A stretch of DNA of 64,000 nucleotides from Tautonia rosea (GTDB lineage: Bacteria > Planctomycetota > Planctomycetia > Isosphaerales > Isosphaeraceae): NCBI RefSeq assembly GCF_012958305.1, contig NZ_JABBYO010000013.1:124001-188000 (forward strand), written 5' to 3'. Under the pieces are notes generated by a model. The model was not told the DNA's origin, ran no database searches, and was given only the letters and a program-made list of their open reading frames with translations. The translations under genes were made by a program, and so were the position numbers. Shown here in pieces: positions 7,298 to 21,241 of the stretch (within the stretch, counting starts at the first letter, position 1; each line of letters starts with the position of its first letter).

Positions 7298-8388
7298 TGA
7301 GCGCCGAGCCGTCGAAGGCCGACAAGGCCAAGGAAAAGACTCTCGCGAAGTACGGGGCGTCGATGAAGTCGAGCCTCGGCTTTAATCGCACGCCCGGTAC
7401 TCCAGCCGGTATGGCCCCGCCAAGCGGGGTTGTTGGCGCTCGGATGACAGGAGTCATCAACGACCGGGAGGCCGCGGTCATCGGGGTCGATCGGATCGTC
7501 TCCGATCCCGATCAGCCGCGTCGCGAGTTCGATGATGAGGCTCTCGATCGGTTGGCGGCCTCCCTCAAAGGTCGGGGACAGCTCCAGAACGTCGTCGTGT
7601 ACTGGTCCGAGGATCTCGGGTCGTATGTCCTCGTCTCCGGAGAGCGCCGGTGGCGAGCCGCCCGGCGGGCAGGGCTGACGACCCTGCGGTGCAAGATTCT
7701 CGACCGCAAGCCGGACGACTCGGATCGCCTGTCGATCCAGCTCGTCGAGAACTGCGTCCGGGAAGACCTGCGACCCGTCGAGCAGGCCGCAGCCTTCCGA
7801 GCCTTGATGGAGGCCAACGGCTGGAGCACCCGGCAACTGGCCGACGCCCTGAACATGGCCCAGGCAAAGGTCGTCTACGCGCTTGGCTTGCTCGACCTGC
7901 CGGAGGACCTCCGCGATCGCGTCGACCAGGGGGAACTCGCTCCTCGAACTGCCTACGAGATCGGCCGCCTTGACCGTCCCGAAGACCAGCGAGCCCTGGC
8001 CGATCGGGTCGCCCTTGAAGGCCTGACCCGCGACGAGGTCGCCGCCGAGGTTCGAACTTCGCGCGATGCGGCCGACGACGCGACAGGACGTCAGACCTCT
8101 CGCAAGGCCGGGACCAGGAGCAAGGGCAGGGGGGGGGCGGCCTCCGGTTCCAGGGGCAAGGCGTCCGTCCGACTCCCGACGACGAAGGTCTTTCGCGTCC
8201 CCGGGGGGAGCAAACTGACGATCGAGAAGGCCCGGGGGCTCGACGCTGAGAGCTACCGCGCCGCGGCTCGATTGCTGCTCGAACATGCCGATCGGCTCGA
8301 TCCCCCCAGCAAGGCCACCGCGCTGGCGGCGGGCTCAGCGGCCCAGCCCCAGTCCCTTGCTGAGTCTCAGCCCGACGTGGCGGCCTGA
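7297..8388 (+). CDS. parB: ParB partition protein (CTPase, parS-binding)
   Basis: The protein has 363 residues from the ATG at 7297, which overlaps the parA stop and has AAGGAGG 7 bases upstream. The frame is open further upstream but only inside parA. The N-terminal ParB/Srx domain contains the CTP-binding box GERRWRAARRAG near residue 115 and the segment IQLVENCVREDLRPVEQAAA. A helix-turn-helix follows at about residues 176-200 (STRQLADALNMAQAKVVYAL). The Ser/Lys/Arg-rich linker near 270-300 precedes a C-terminal dimerisation region. It should load onto the palindromes upstream of parA and interact with ParA. A hairpin without a T-tract follows at 8401-8424. Confidence 0.95.
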   Translation: MSAEPSKADKAKEKTLAKYGASMKSSLGFNRTPGTPAGMAPPSGVVGARMTGVINDREAAVIGVDRIVSDPDQPRREFDDEALDRLAASLKGRGQLQNVVVYWSEDLGSYVLVSGERRWRAARRAGLTTLRCKILDRKPDDSDRLSIQLVENCVREDLRPVEQAAAFRALMEANGWSTRQLADALNMAQAKVVYALGLLDLPEDLRDRVDQGELAPRTAYEIGRLDRPEDQRALADRVALEGLTRDEVAAEVRTSRDAADDATGRQTSRKAGTRSKGRGGAASGSRGKASVRLPTTKVFRVPGGSKLTIEKARGLDAESYRAAARLLLEHADRLDPPSKATALAAGSAAQPQSLAESQPDVAA

Positions 8389-8538
8389 GCTTCGCCTCTC
8401 GGCTCCCTCGATGCTGAGGGGGCCGTAAGGCTCGGCGGGAAGAAGACGAAAACACGACCGAACAGAGTGCAGCTTCTCGCCCAAATGACCACGCTGGCCC
8501 CCCACCTCCGTGAGCGGGATCCGACGAATAACACCGCG

Positions 8539-8829
8539 ATGACGCAGCCGGTTGACGCCAAACCAGGCAGCGGTTACGTTCCAAGCGTTTCCAGGGTTGC
8601 GTCCATGCGTGATCGCTCAGGCTTTCTTCCGCTCGGCGAGTACCTCACCAACAAGGATGCGGCTCGTTTCCTCCAGGTCACTCCCAGGACGCTGCGCAAC
8701 TGGGACCGAGCCGAGACGCTCACGCCGAGGCGGTATCCGATCAACGGTTACCGCCTTTCTCGTCGCGAGGATCTGAAAGCCTTGCTCGAACAGGTTGACC
8801 GGGGCAGCGGGCCTTCTCGCGCTCGTTGA
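8539..8829 (+). CDS. Small helix-turn-helix (MerR/excisionase-like) DNA-binding protein
   Basis: The protein has 96 residues from the ATG at 8539; starts at 8467 or 8605 are also possible and no strong ribosome site decides. The C-terminal 60 residues form a MerR-type winged helix: LTNKDAARFLQVTPRTLRNW, then RYPINGYRLSRREDLKALL. This is the fold used by MerR-like regulators and by excisionase-type proteins, where the Asn-Gly-Tyr-Arg turn is typical. No effector domain is attached. It follows parAB by 150 bases on the same strand and precedes the hybrid histidine kinase by 35 bases. It might regulate either, or be a remnant of the plasmid backbone. Confidence 0.7.
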   Translation: MTQPVDAKPGSGYVPSVSRVASMRDRSGFLPLGEYLTNKDAARFLQVTPRTLRNWDRAETLTPRRYPINGYRLSRREDLKALLEQVDRGSGPSRAR

Positions 8830-8864
8830 TGGCGGTTGCGTGATTTTCCCTGAGGCTCCACTCC

Positions 8865-13244
<4,380 letters not shown>

Positions 13245-13273
13245 TTGACAAAAATAATTATCATAAAAATAAT
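13245..13273 (+). promoter_or_regulatory. Candidate sigma-70-type promoter upstream of the P-type ATPase
   Basis: TTGACA at 13245-13250 is followed after 17 bases by AATAAT at 13268-13273, within an AT-rich island (13240-13300) that starts right at the stop codon of the histidine kinase. It would give a leader of about 220 bases before the ATPase start. The island is striking in this GC-rich DNA, but promoter rules in planctomycetes are poorly known. Confidence 0.35.
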
Positions 13274-13498
13274 GTAAGCAAGTAAAATAACTTTTCTAAT
13301 CGAACTTGCAGCGAGGATGCTGTTGTCATCTTGGCTGATCGCTCAGACATTTCCCTCTGAAAATGCACCCGAGAATCCTGGGTTTTTGCTACACTCAATC
13401 ATCATGGGATTGAATTGGGCACGGTCAACCTGAGACGCGGAAGGAACGCGTTTCTCCTTGAGAGAACGTGACAGAAACGCGCGAGAAAGTGGTCGAAA

Positions 13499-16342
13499 AT
13501 GGACGATCAACACCCAAAGACGTGGCATCATCTGGCTGCCAATGAGGTCGTCACACAGTGGGAGAGCCACGCCGAGCGAGGTCTGGCGGACCGTCTGATC
13601 TCGGAGCGTCGGCAGCGATATGGTCGCAACATCCTCACGCCGGCCCGAGGTCAAGGGCCGCTCGTCCGGTTCTTGCTTCAGTTTCACCAGCCCTTGGTGT
13701 ACATCCTGCTGGTGGCAACGATTGTCACCTTGGCGCTTGAGGAGTATATCGAGGCTGCCGTCATCTTCGGGGTTGTCCTGATCAATGCCGTGGTCGGCTT
13801 CGTTCAGGAAGGCAAGGCTCTCAAAGCCATCGAGGCGCTGGGAAAAACCCTGGTCGCTGAAGCCACGGTGATCCGGGACGGCCGCAAGGTACGCATCGAT
13901 TCCACCGAGATTGTGCCGGGTGACCTCGTCTTGCTGCAATCCGGAGACAAGGTTCCAGCCGATCTGCGATTGCTCCGCACCCGAGATTTGCAGATCGCCG
14001 AGGCGGCGTTTACCGGCGAATCGGTCCCGGTGGAGAAGGCCAGTGCCACGTTGCCGGAAGCCGTTCCGCTGGCCGACCGCACGAACATGGCGTACGCCTC
14101 GACACTGGTAACGTTCGGTCAGGGATCCGGGGTGGTGGTGGCCACCGGCGACCACACCGAGGTCGGGCGGATCTCGCAGCTCATGGCATCGGTCGAGGAA
14201 CTTCAGACTCCGCTCACGAGGCGGATTGCACAGTTCAGTAAGATCCTGGTCGTGATCATTCTGGCGCTGGCGGCGATCAACTTTGCCTTCGGTCTGGTTC
14301 GCGGACAGGAACCGGTCTATCTGTTCATGGCGTCGGTGGCCCTGGCGGTTGCGGCCATTCCCGAAGGACTCCCGGCGGCGGTCACGATTATCCTGGCCAT
14401 CGGCGTCGGCCGGATGGCCCAGCGGCGGGCCATCATTCGCAAGCTTCCGGCGGTCGAAACCCTGGGAAGCACGACGGTGATCTGCTCGGACAAGACCGGG
14501 ACGTTGACCCAGAACCAGATGACCGTCACCTCGATCGTGGCCGCCTCAGAGCATTTCCCGGTCATGGGGGTCGGCTACGATCCGGAGGGATTCATCCAGG
14601 CGCCAGTCGGCGAGCAAGCGATGCTCGATCCTTCAGAAGTCGTGCAACTGTCGGTCAACGACCTGCACCGACGAGTGACCCTGTTGGAATGCCTCCGCGC
14701 CGGTGCTCTTTGTAACGACTCGCAGTTGGTTCAGAAGGAACACGGGTGGGACATTCAGGGGGATCCGACCGAGGGAGCTCTCCTGGTCGTGGCCGCCAAG
14801 GCCGGCCTCAAACCAGAGGTTTTGCACGAGGAGAATCCCCGGGTCGATTCGATCCCGTTTGAATCCGATCATCAGTACATGGCAACGCTTCACGATCAAG
14901 GGCTTGATCGGCCCCGAGTGGTCTACGCCAAGGGATCGGTCGAGGCGATCTTGCAGCGGTGCGACTCGGCGATGGATGCGGTCGCTCGCCCTCACCCCTT
15001 GATCGCGGAGGAGATCCACACTCAGGTCAGCGAGCTCGCCGCGCGCGGACTCCGCGTTCTGGCCTTCGCGCGCAAGGAACTGGCGGCCGAGACCTCGAAG
15101 ATCGAGCACGAAGATCTGCGATCGGGACTGACCTTCCTCGGTCTTCAGGCCATGATCGACCCGCCGCGCCCCGAGGCCCTGGAGGCGATCCGGATGTGCC
15201 AGTCGGCGGGGGTACGGGTCAAGATGATCACCGGCGACCACGCCCTGACCGCCTCGGCCATTGCTGGGCAGCTGGGACTGGAGCAGGGGACCTCGTCCTC
15301 GACCGCTTCGCTCGACCTTCCTCGGGCAATCACTGGCCAGGAACTCCACCAGTACTCCGAGGAGGAACTCATCGACGTGGCTGATGAGACGGCCGTCTTT
15401 GCCCGGGTGGCTCCCGAGCAGAAGCTTCGCCTCGTCCGGGCTTTGCAGGCCAGCGGTCACGTTGTGGCCATGACCGGCGACGGTGTGAATGATGCCCCTG
15501 CCTTGAAGCAAGCCGACATTGGCGTGGCCATGGGCAAGGCCGGCACTGACGTCGCCCGAGAATCGTCGGACATGGTGCTGACCGACGACAATTTCGCGTC
15601 GATCGAAGCGGCGGTCGAAGAAGGCCGAGGGGTCTTCGATAACCTCACCAAATTCATCGTCTGGACCTTGCCGACCAACGGCGGGGAAGGACTCGTGATC
15701 ATGGCGGCGGTTCTGCTCAGCACCAAGTTGCCCATCTCTCCCGTGCAAATTCTTTGGGTCAACATGACCACGGCCATCATGCTGGGGATGATGTTGGCCT
15801 TCGAGCCGAAAGAACGCGGGATCATGGACCGCCCTCCCCGCGACCCGCAAAGCTCGATCCTCAACAAAAACCTGCTCAAGCGGATCGCCTTTGTGAGCCT
15901 CCTGTTGCTGATCGGTGCCTTCGGCCTCTTCGAGTGGATGATCGAGTTCCGGGGAGCGTCGCTGGCCGAAGCCCAGACGGTCACGGCAAGTGTCTTCGTG
16001 ATTGGAGAGCTGTTTTATCTGTTCAATTGCCGGTCCCTGACTCGCTCGATGTTTCAGATCGGTGTCTTCTCCAACAAGGCAGCCATCGGCGGCGCGATCG
16101 GGATGCTCGTCTTGCAGGTTCTGTTTGCCCACGCCCCGCCGATGAATCAACTGTTCGGCACCGCCCCGCTTTCGTGGGGGGTCTGGCTGTTGATTGTTGC
16201 GTTCGGCGTCGCGCTCTATACCATCGTCGAGATCGAGAAATATCTCGTCGGCTACATCTTGCAGGGTGATTCCTTCAAACCGATACCGCATCATCACGAA
16301 ACGCCTGGGTCGGACCACGGCCGATCCTCGAGTCAGGATTGA
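13499..16342 (+). CDS. Cation-transporting P-type ATPase (Ca2+/PacL type, P2)
   Basis: The protein has 947 residues, the normal length for P2-type ATPases. The N-terminal cation ATPase domain is followed by the actuator loop with [10 protein letters not shown], the M4 motif [13 protein letters not shown], the phosphorylation site DKTGTLT with D331, and the hinge [18 protein letters not shown] near residue 658. The C-terminal membrane bundle includes [25 protein letters not shown] in M4 together with the N and D in M6-like NMTTA points to a Ca2+ or related divalent/monovalent cation pump of the inner membrane, like cyanobacterial PacL; ion specificity is not certain. It stands alone, 254 bases after the kinase, with a possible promoter at 13245. 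Confidence 0.93.
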   Translation: MDDQHPKTWHHLAANEVVTQWESHAERGLADRLISERRQRYGRNILTPARGQGPLVRFLLQFHQPLVYILLVATIVTLALEEYIEAAVIFGVVLINAVVGFVQEGKALKAIEALGKTLVAEATVIRDGRKVRIDSTEIVPGDLVLLQSGDKVPADLRLLRTRDLQIAEAAFTGESVPVEKASATLPEAVPLADRTNMAYASTLVTFGQGSGVVVATGDHTEVGRISQLMASVEELQTPLTRRIAQFSKILVVIILALAAINFAFGLVRGQEPVYLFMASVALAVAAIPEGLPAAVTIILAIGVGRMAQRRAIIRKLPAVETLGSTTVICSDKTGTLTQNQMTVTSIVAASEHFPVMGVGYDPEGFIQAPVGEQAMLDPSEVVQLSVNDLHRRVTLLECLRAGALCNDSQLVQKEHGWDIQGDPTEGALLVVAAKAGLKPEVLHEENPRVDSIPFESDHQYMATLHDQGLDRPRVVYAKGSVEAILQRCDSAMDAVARPHPLIAEEIHTQVSELAARGLRVLAFARKELAAETSKIEHEDLRSGLTFLGLQAMIDPPRPEALEAIRMCQSAGVRVKMITGDHALTASAIAGQLGLEQGTSSSTASLDLPRAITGQELHQYSEEELIDVADETAVFARVAPEQKLRLVRALQASGHVVAMTGDGVNDAPALKQADIGVAMGKAGTDVARESSDMVLTDDNFASIEAAVEEGRGVFDNLTKFIVWTLPTNGGEGLVIMAAVLLSTKLPISPVQILWVNMTTAIMLGMMLAFEPKERGIMDRPPRDPQSSILNKNLLKRIAFVSLLLLIGAFGLFEWMIEFRGASLAEAQTVTASVFVIGELFYLFNCRSLTRSMFQIGVFSNKAAIGGAIGMLVLQVLFAHAPPMNQLFGTAPLSWGVWLLIVAFGVALYTIVEIEKYLVGYILQGDSFKPIPHHHETPGSDHGRSSSQD

Positions 16343-16399
16343 ATGGTGTTTCTTTCCCAGCGAGCACTCGCGGTGCTTCCTTTGGACGTTGGAGACGAG

Positions 16400-17683
16400 A
16401 TGCTGACGCGACGAACCTTACTGGGTGCCATGAGTGCAGCGCCGATGCTCGGGGCAAGGGTGAATCAAGGTCTGGCACAGGCTCCCAACGGTGCACCCGA
16501 CCGAACGCGAATGGCAGTGATCACGACCGAGTGGCGCTATCATTCTCACGCCTGGCACATGGCCGAGCGGTTTCTCCACGGCTATCCGATTGCCGGGCGA
16601 TGGCATACGCCTCCCATCGATGTGGTTTCGGTGTATGTCGATCAGTTTCCTGAGAACGATCTGAGCCGTCAGCGCTCCGAGGAATTCGGATTTCCGATCT
16701 TCCCAACCATCGCCGAGGCCCTCCGCGTAGGGGGGGATCAACTGGCGGTCGACGCCGTCCTCATCATCGGCGAGCACGGCAACTACCCTCGGAACGCGTA
16801 CGGCCAGACCCAGTACCCTCGCTACGAGTTTTTCAAGGCGGTGACCGATGTCTTCCGCCAGGATGGGCGCTCGGTGCCGGTCTTCAATGACAAGCACCTG
16901 TCGTGGCGTTGGGATTGGGCCAGGGAGATGGTAGACCTCTCCCGAGAACTCGACTTCCCCTTTCTTGCTGGTTCGTCCTTGCCGGTCACGTGGCGGATGC
17001 CCTCGATCGACCTGCCCTACGACGCCTCGGTCGAGGAAATGCTCTGCGTTGCGATGGGAGGGGTAGACAGTTACGACTTCCATGCTCTGGAGACGATCCA
17101 GTGCATGGCCGAACGCCGTCGCGGCGGCGAGACCGGCGTGGCCGCCGTTCAGGGCCTTCGAGGTGAAGCGGTCTGGGAGGCCATGCAAGCCGGCGACTGG
17201 ATCTCGGGAGGCTGGGACCCCCGGCTGTTCGAAGCCTGCCTCTCGCGCAGTCATACCCTGGCCCAGCCGGAGACGTTCAGCCACCGGTATCCGACCCCGG
17301 AGCAGATCCGGGCCTGGGTCCAGGATCCCGTGGCTTACCGAATCGAGTACCGCGACGGCACCCGAGCCACCATGCTCCTCATGAACGGTCTGGTCGGCGA
17401 CTTCACCTTCGCTGCCCGGTTGACGGGGGAGTCTGAGCCGCTCTCGACCCTGTTCCACCTGCCGCCGAACCCGAACGTCGTCTACTCGGCCGCTCTGATG
17501 TCCAAGGCCGAGGAAACCTTCCTGACTGGCAAGACCCCGTATCCGATCGAACGAACCCTGCTCACAACCGGTCTGGTCGAATCCTGCGTTCGGTCGCTCG
17601 GCGACGGTGGCGAACGATCCGAGACCCCCCACCTATCCGTCCGCTATCAGGTTCCTCCCGCCTCCACGTTCGCGCAGCATTGA
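16400..17683 (+). CDS. Exported hypothetical protein (planctomycete family, Tat-like signal)
   Basis: The protein has 427 residues from the ATG at 16400, chosen because GGAG lies 5 bases upstream and because the product then begins with the signal peptide MLTRRTLLGAMSAAPMLGA. A longer frame begins at 16343, directly after the ATPase stop. The mature part has a Rossmann-like start (MAVITTEWRYHSHAWHMAERF), an internal IGEHGNYP and later WRMPSIDLPYD. It has no membrane segment. I recognise no named domain; the fold may be like an NAD-binding or nucleotidyl-type sandwich, which is only an impression. It follows the ATPase by 57 bases and may share its transcript. Function unknown. Confidence 0.75.
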   Translation: MLTRRTLLGAMSAAPMLGARVNQGLAQAPNGAPDRTRMAVITTEWRYHSHAWHMAERFLHGYPIAGRWHTPPIDVVSVYVDQFPENDLSRQRSEEFGFPIFPTIAEALRVGGDQLAVDAVLIIGEHGNYPRNAYGQTQYPRYEFFKAVTDVFRQDGRSVPVFNDKHLSWRWDWAREMVDLSRELDFPFLAGSSLPVTWRMPSIDLPYDASVEEMLCVAMGGVDSYDFHALETIQCMAERRRGGETGVAAVQGLRGEAVWEAMQAGDWISGGWDPRLFEACLSRSHTLAQPETFSHRYPTPEQIRAWVQDPVAYRIEYRDGTRATMLLMNGLVGDFTFAARLTGESEPLSTLFHLPPNPNVVYSAALMSKAEETFLTGKTPYPIERTLLTTGLVESCVRSLGDGGERSETPHLSVRYQVPPASTFAQH

Positions 17684-17996
17684 GGGTGTTCAGGGCCTAA
17701 GGAAGACGTTCGCTTCGGATCCGTATCTTATCCCCGATCCTTGATCCCCTTGAGGTGGGGAACTGCCTGGCCGCCACCTTCATAGACCGGACCGGGCCTT
17801 CTCAAGGAAGACTCCGAGCACGGCATCTCCGCAGGTGGTCGAACGTCATTCTGAGCGTTCAGGGTGATGCACTGAGGCATCAATGTCGTGTCAGGGTTGG
17901 GGGAAACGGTTTAAAATCGCAAGATGTGGGAGCGAGGGCGATCGCTGCGGGAAGGGCGAACGACGAGGAAGCAAGATCCGTCCGAGGAGGATTGTG
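17684..17996 (+). other. Intergenic region without a recognised gene
   Basis: These 313 bases separate two plus-strand genes. An open frame reaches back to 17883 in frame with the VanZ gene but reads as non-protein sequence before 17997. I saw no hairpin with a T-tract or clear promoter. Confidence 0.5.
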
Positions 17997-19727
17997 ATGG
18001 CAGGTCGGGGATCAAGGCCGCTCGGCGTCTCCTGGTATGCCGTGCTGGCGGTAGGCCTGCTGGTACTGACAGTCTACGGGTCGATCATTCCGCTCCGGTT
18101 TCAACCGATGCCGTACGAGGAAGCGATCGCCCGCTATCGGGCGGCGACCCAGTTCGACCCGACCCTACTCTTTGCCCGGGGAGACTGGGTGGTCAACGGG
18201 TTCCAGTATGCCCTGCTGAGTTTCTGTCTGACCGCGGCCTTGAGTGTCGACCTCCGAGCGATTTTCCGACTCGTGGCGGTGGTGGTGGTCATCCCGATCG
18301 GATTCCTGCTTGCGTCATGGCTGGAGTTCCTGCAGGTCTATTTTCCTCCCCGGACCGTCTCGGTGAACGACCTGATCGTCGAGGGCACCGGGATCGTGGC
18401 CGGTGCCCTCGCCTGGCTGACGTTCGGACAACCGCTGACGAACTGGTTGCGGCGCTTCTGGGAGATGAAGGGGCTCGCCGGCCTGGCGCGCCAGGCCTTA
18501 CCGCTTTATGTCGCGGTCGTGCTTGTGTTCAGTCTGATCCCATTTGACTTCGTGGTCGACACTGATGAACTGGTCGCGAAGGCTCGACAGGGACGAATCG
18601 CGCTCACCCCGTTCGGCCACCTCCTGTCAGGGGGGACCAAGGCCTGGGTTGGGCTTCTGATCCACCTGGCCACGTTTGTTCCCCTCGGGGCCCTGGCTGC
18701 TTGGGTTTCAAGATCGTGGTTCCTGCGGTGGACCTGGGTGCTCACGTTGGGATTGGTAAGCACGGTCGTGATCGAGGTCTTGCAACTTTTTGTCTACACC
18801 CGTTATTGCGATGTGACCGACATCCTGACGGGTACTGCCGCAGTGATGATCGGCTGGTGGGTTGCCCTGTCGATCCGAGACCGCCAGGCCGCGATCCGCC
18901 TCGGAGGCACGGGACTGCACGATGCCTGGGAAGTCCTTCACACGACCATCCTGAAAGGCCACCGCCTTTCGTGGACGGCAGCGGTGCTGGGAGTGCTCTG
19001 GGTTGGGCTCCTGATCGCGGTGTCCTGGCAGCCGTTCACGTTTTCCACCGATCCGGAGCAGTTCCGTCAGTCCGACGCGGACCTGAGCGACGAGAACACG
19101 AGGGTCTTTGGCCTGCGTCGGATGAACTGGGCTCCCTTCATCGACTACTACTGGAATAGCCGCTACGGAGCCCTCGATCAGATCCTGTCACGGTCCCTCT
19201 CCTTCGCGCCGATCGGCGTGGTCTTCGCGCTAGCGTTCGGGCGGAAGGCGCGATGGGGGATGGCCACGACGCTGATCGTGGCGGTCCTGGTGGGGGGAAT
19301 CATCGAGGTGGGGCAGTACTTCATCCCCGAGCGGCACCCTGGGACGACCGACCTGCTCATCCAGGTCTTCGGGGCCTGCCTCGGTTTTGCGTTGGCGAGG
19401 CATATCATCAAGGCTCTCGGTCCGGACCAGGAAGCCGTGGGGGAGGCTCGCTACCACTACGGGGCCGTGGGCGCCCGACCATCGAGAGTCAGCTCGGGAT
19501 CGCCCTTCCGAAAGTTCGTTCCGCGTCGTGAGGGTGCGGGGCCGATTGCTGCGGGGTGGCAACGGTTGACTCATCAGGCTCCGGAGGGCTTGAGCCGAGT
19601 GGCGATCGCATTTGACCGTTGGTTCGAGCCGCTGTCTTATCCGCTGAAGGTGATCATCATCTCGGCCACGGCCGCATTGTTGACCGTGGGCCTGGTCGTG
19701 ATCGCCGAACGATTGGGGTTGATCTGA
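17997..19727 (+). CDS. Membrane protein with three VanZ-like domains
   Basis: The protein has 576 residues from the ATG at 17997, preceded by GAGGAGG six bases upstream. Three similar membrane units follow each other. Each starts with a short helix ending in a Pro/Phe turn (SIIPLRFQP, SLIPFDFVV, SWQPFTFST) and has a late signature with Glu-Gln and a downstream Asp: EFLQVYFPPRTVSVNDL, EVLQLFVYTRYCDVTD and EVGQYFIPERHPGTTDL. This is the VanZ pattern. A final helix closes the protein. VanZ in enterococci gives low-level teicoplanin resistance, but most VanZ-like proteins have no known reaction. Three tandem copies in one chain are uncommon. No glycopeptide-resistance genes are nearby. Confidence 0.85.
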   Translation: MAGRGSRPLGVSWYAVLAVGLLVLTVYGSIIPLRFQPMPYEEAIARYRAATQFDPTLLFARGDWVVNGFQYALLSFCLTAALSVDLRAIFRLVAVVVVIPIGFLLASWLEFLQVYFPPRTVSVNDLIVEGTGIVAGALAWLTFGQPLTNWLRRFWEMKGLAGLARQALPLYVAVVLVFSLIPFDFVVDTDELVAKARQGRIALTPFGHLLSGGTKAWVGLLIHLATFVPLGALAAWVSRSWFLRWTWVLTLGLVSTVVIEVLQLFVYTRYCDVTDILTGTAAVMIGWWVALSIRDRQAAIRLGGTGLHDAWEVLHTTILKGHRLSWTAAVLGVLWVGLLIAVSWQPFTFSTDPEQFRQSDADLSDENTRVFGLRRMNWAPFIDYYWNSRYGALDQILSRSLSFAPIGVVFALAFGRKARWGMATTLIVAVLVGGIIEVGQYFIPERHPGTTDLLIQVFGACLGFALARHIIKALGPDQEAVGEARYHYGAVGARPSRVSSGSPFRKFVPRREGAGPIAAGWQRLTHQAPEGLSRVAIAFDRWFEPLSYPLKVIIISATAALLTVGLVVIAERLGLI

Positions 19728-19769
19728 GGGAGTGAGGCGGTCAGGAAACGGCTGGTTCAACAAGTCGGC

Positions 19770-21209
19770 TCAGACCAGCAGGTCGCGGAGGACTCGGCCG
19801 TGGACGTTGGTCAAGCGGCGCTGGATGCCGTTGTGGTAGTAGGTCAGCCGTTCGTGGTCGAGCCCGAGCAGGTGGAGCACGGTGGCGTGGAAGTCGTTCC
19901 AGTGGACGGGGGATTCGACGGCTTTCCAGCCGAGTTCGTCGGTCGAACCGTAGGCGATTCCTGGGTTCAGGCCAGCGCCGGCGAGCCAGACGGAGAAGCC
20001 GTATTGATTGTGATCACGGCCGGTGCCAACCACATCGGCGGCTGACTGCGTGAAGGGCGTCCGCCCAAACTCGGTGGTGAACAGGACAATCGTGTCGTCA
20101 AGCAGGCCTCGGCGGCGAAGATCGCGGAGTAACCCGGCGACCGGCCGATCGATCCGCAAGGCTTCCTGCCCGTGGTTCTGCCGGACGTCCTCGTGACCAT
20201 CCCAGTTGCGTCGGGGGCTGCCGAAGGTCCCTCCGGAAAAGAGCTGAACGAACCGGACGCCCCGTTCGAGGAGCCGTCGGGCCAGCAGGCAGGAACGACC
20301 GAACTCGGCCGATTCGGGGCGGTCGATGCCGTAAAGGGCCAGGGTTTCGGACCGTTCGGAGGCAAGATCCGCGACCTCGGGCACAGCGGTTTGCATGCGG
20401 GCGGCCAGTTCGTAGGCCCGGATCCGGGCAGCGAAGGCGTCGTCTCCCGATCGGGAGGCGAGGTGGTCCTGGTTCATGGCATCGATGAGCGCTCGGGAGG
20501 CGCGTTCGGCGTCGGGATCCACTGGGCGATCGGGGAAAAGGTCCTCGATCGGTGCCCCTTCGGATCGGATCATCACCCCCTGATGCTGGGCCGGAAGGAA
20601 CCCATTGGACCAGTGGATCGCCCCGCCTGCAGGGAGTTCCCGGGTGTCGGGAATGACAACGAAGGCAGGAAGGTCATCAGCCTCCGACCCGAGGCCATAA
20701 GAGAGCCACGAGCCGAGCGCAGGGAATCCGTTGAGCCGGAAGCCGGTATTCTCCTGGAACATGGCGGGCGTGTGATTCGACGTCTCGGCATACATCGACC
20801 GGATGATCGTCAGCTCATCGGCCAGCTCGGCGAGCGTGGGGAACAGGTCGGAGATCATCAGTCCGCTCTGACCGCGTGGTCGGTACGTCCAGTCCGGCGC
20901 CCTCAGGCGGCCGACCTGCCCGAAGAACACGTCGGGCCGCTCATCAGAGACCAGCGACTGGCCGTGCGCACGGATCAACTCCGGCTTGTAATCAAATGAG
21001 TCAAGATGACTCATCGCCCCGCAGAGGCAGATGTGGATGGCCCGGGAGGCTCGGGGGGAAAAATGCGGAGGGATCGCCTCAGACGCTTCGGACACGTCCG
21101 ATATCCCGGCCCGCAGCGTGCCGTCTCGGAGCAAGAGCGACGCCGAGGCCGCGGAGGCCAAACCGTTTCGAGCCCAGCTCAAGAAATCGCGACGGTCCAT
21201 GGTGGCCAC
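19770..21209 (-). CDS. DUF1501 family secreted protein (Tat signal)
   Basis: The protein has 479 residues. The N-terminus MDRRDFLSWARNGLASAASA is a twin-arginine signal, so the folded protein is exported. The body matches DUF1501, a sulfatase/alkaline-phosphatase-like fold abundant in planctomycetes: the segment SHLDSFDYKPEL near residue 70, FTTEFGRTPFTQS and the late GRDHNQYGFSVWLAG. Its reaction is unproven; a link to sulfated polysaccharide or polymer turnover is often suggested. It is downstream of a DUF1549/DUF1553 cytochrome-like protein by 32 bases on the same strand, the pairing seen repeatedly in this phylum and a second time in this window. The two probably act together in the periplasm. 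Confidence 0.92.
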   Translation of the reverse strand: MATMDRRDFLSWARNGLASAASASLLLRDGTLRAGISDVSEASEAIPPHFSPRASRAIHICLCGAMSHLDSFDYKPELIRAHGQSLVSDERPDVFFGQVGRLRAPDWTYRPRGQSGLMISDLFPTLAELADELTIIRSMYAETSNHTPAMFQENTGFRLNGFPALGSWLSYGLGSEADDLPAFVVIPDTRELPAGGAIHWSNGFLPAQHQGVMIRSEGAPIEDLFPDRPVDPDAERASRALIDAMNQDHLASRSGDDAFAARIRAYELAARMQTAVPEVADLASERSETLALYGIDRPESAEFGRSCLLARRLLERGVRFVQLFSGGTFGSPRRNWDGHEDVRQNHGQEALRIDRPVAGLLRDLRRRGLLDDTIVLFTTEFGRTPFTQSAADVVGTGRDHNQYGFSVWLAGAGLNPGIAYGSTDELGWKAVESPVHWNDFHATVLHLLGLDHERLTYYHNGIQRRLTNVHGRVLRDLLV

Positions 21210-21241
21210 CCCGGCGATCTGCCGAGAATTCGAGGAATGAA

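Noticed and set aside
8401-8424. Terminator after parB
   Set aside because: A 9-bp stem with a wobble pair exists but no T-tract follows, so I only mention it with parB.
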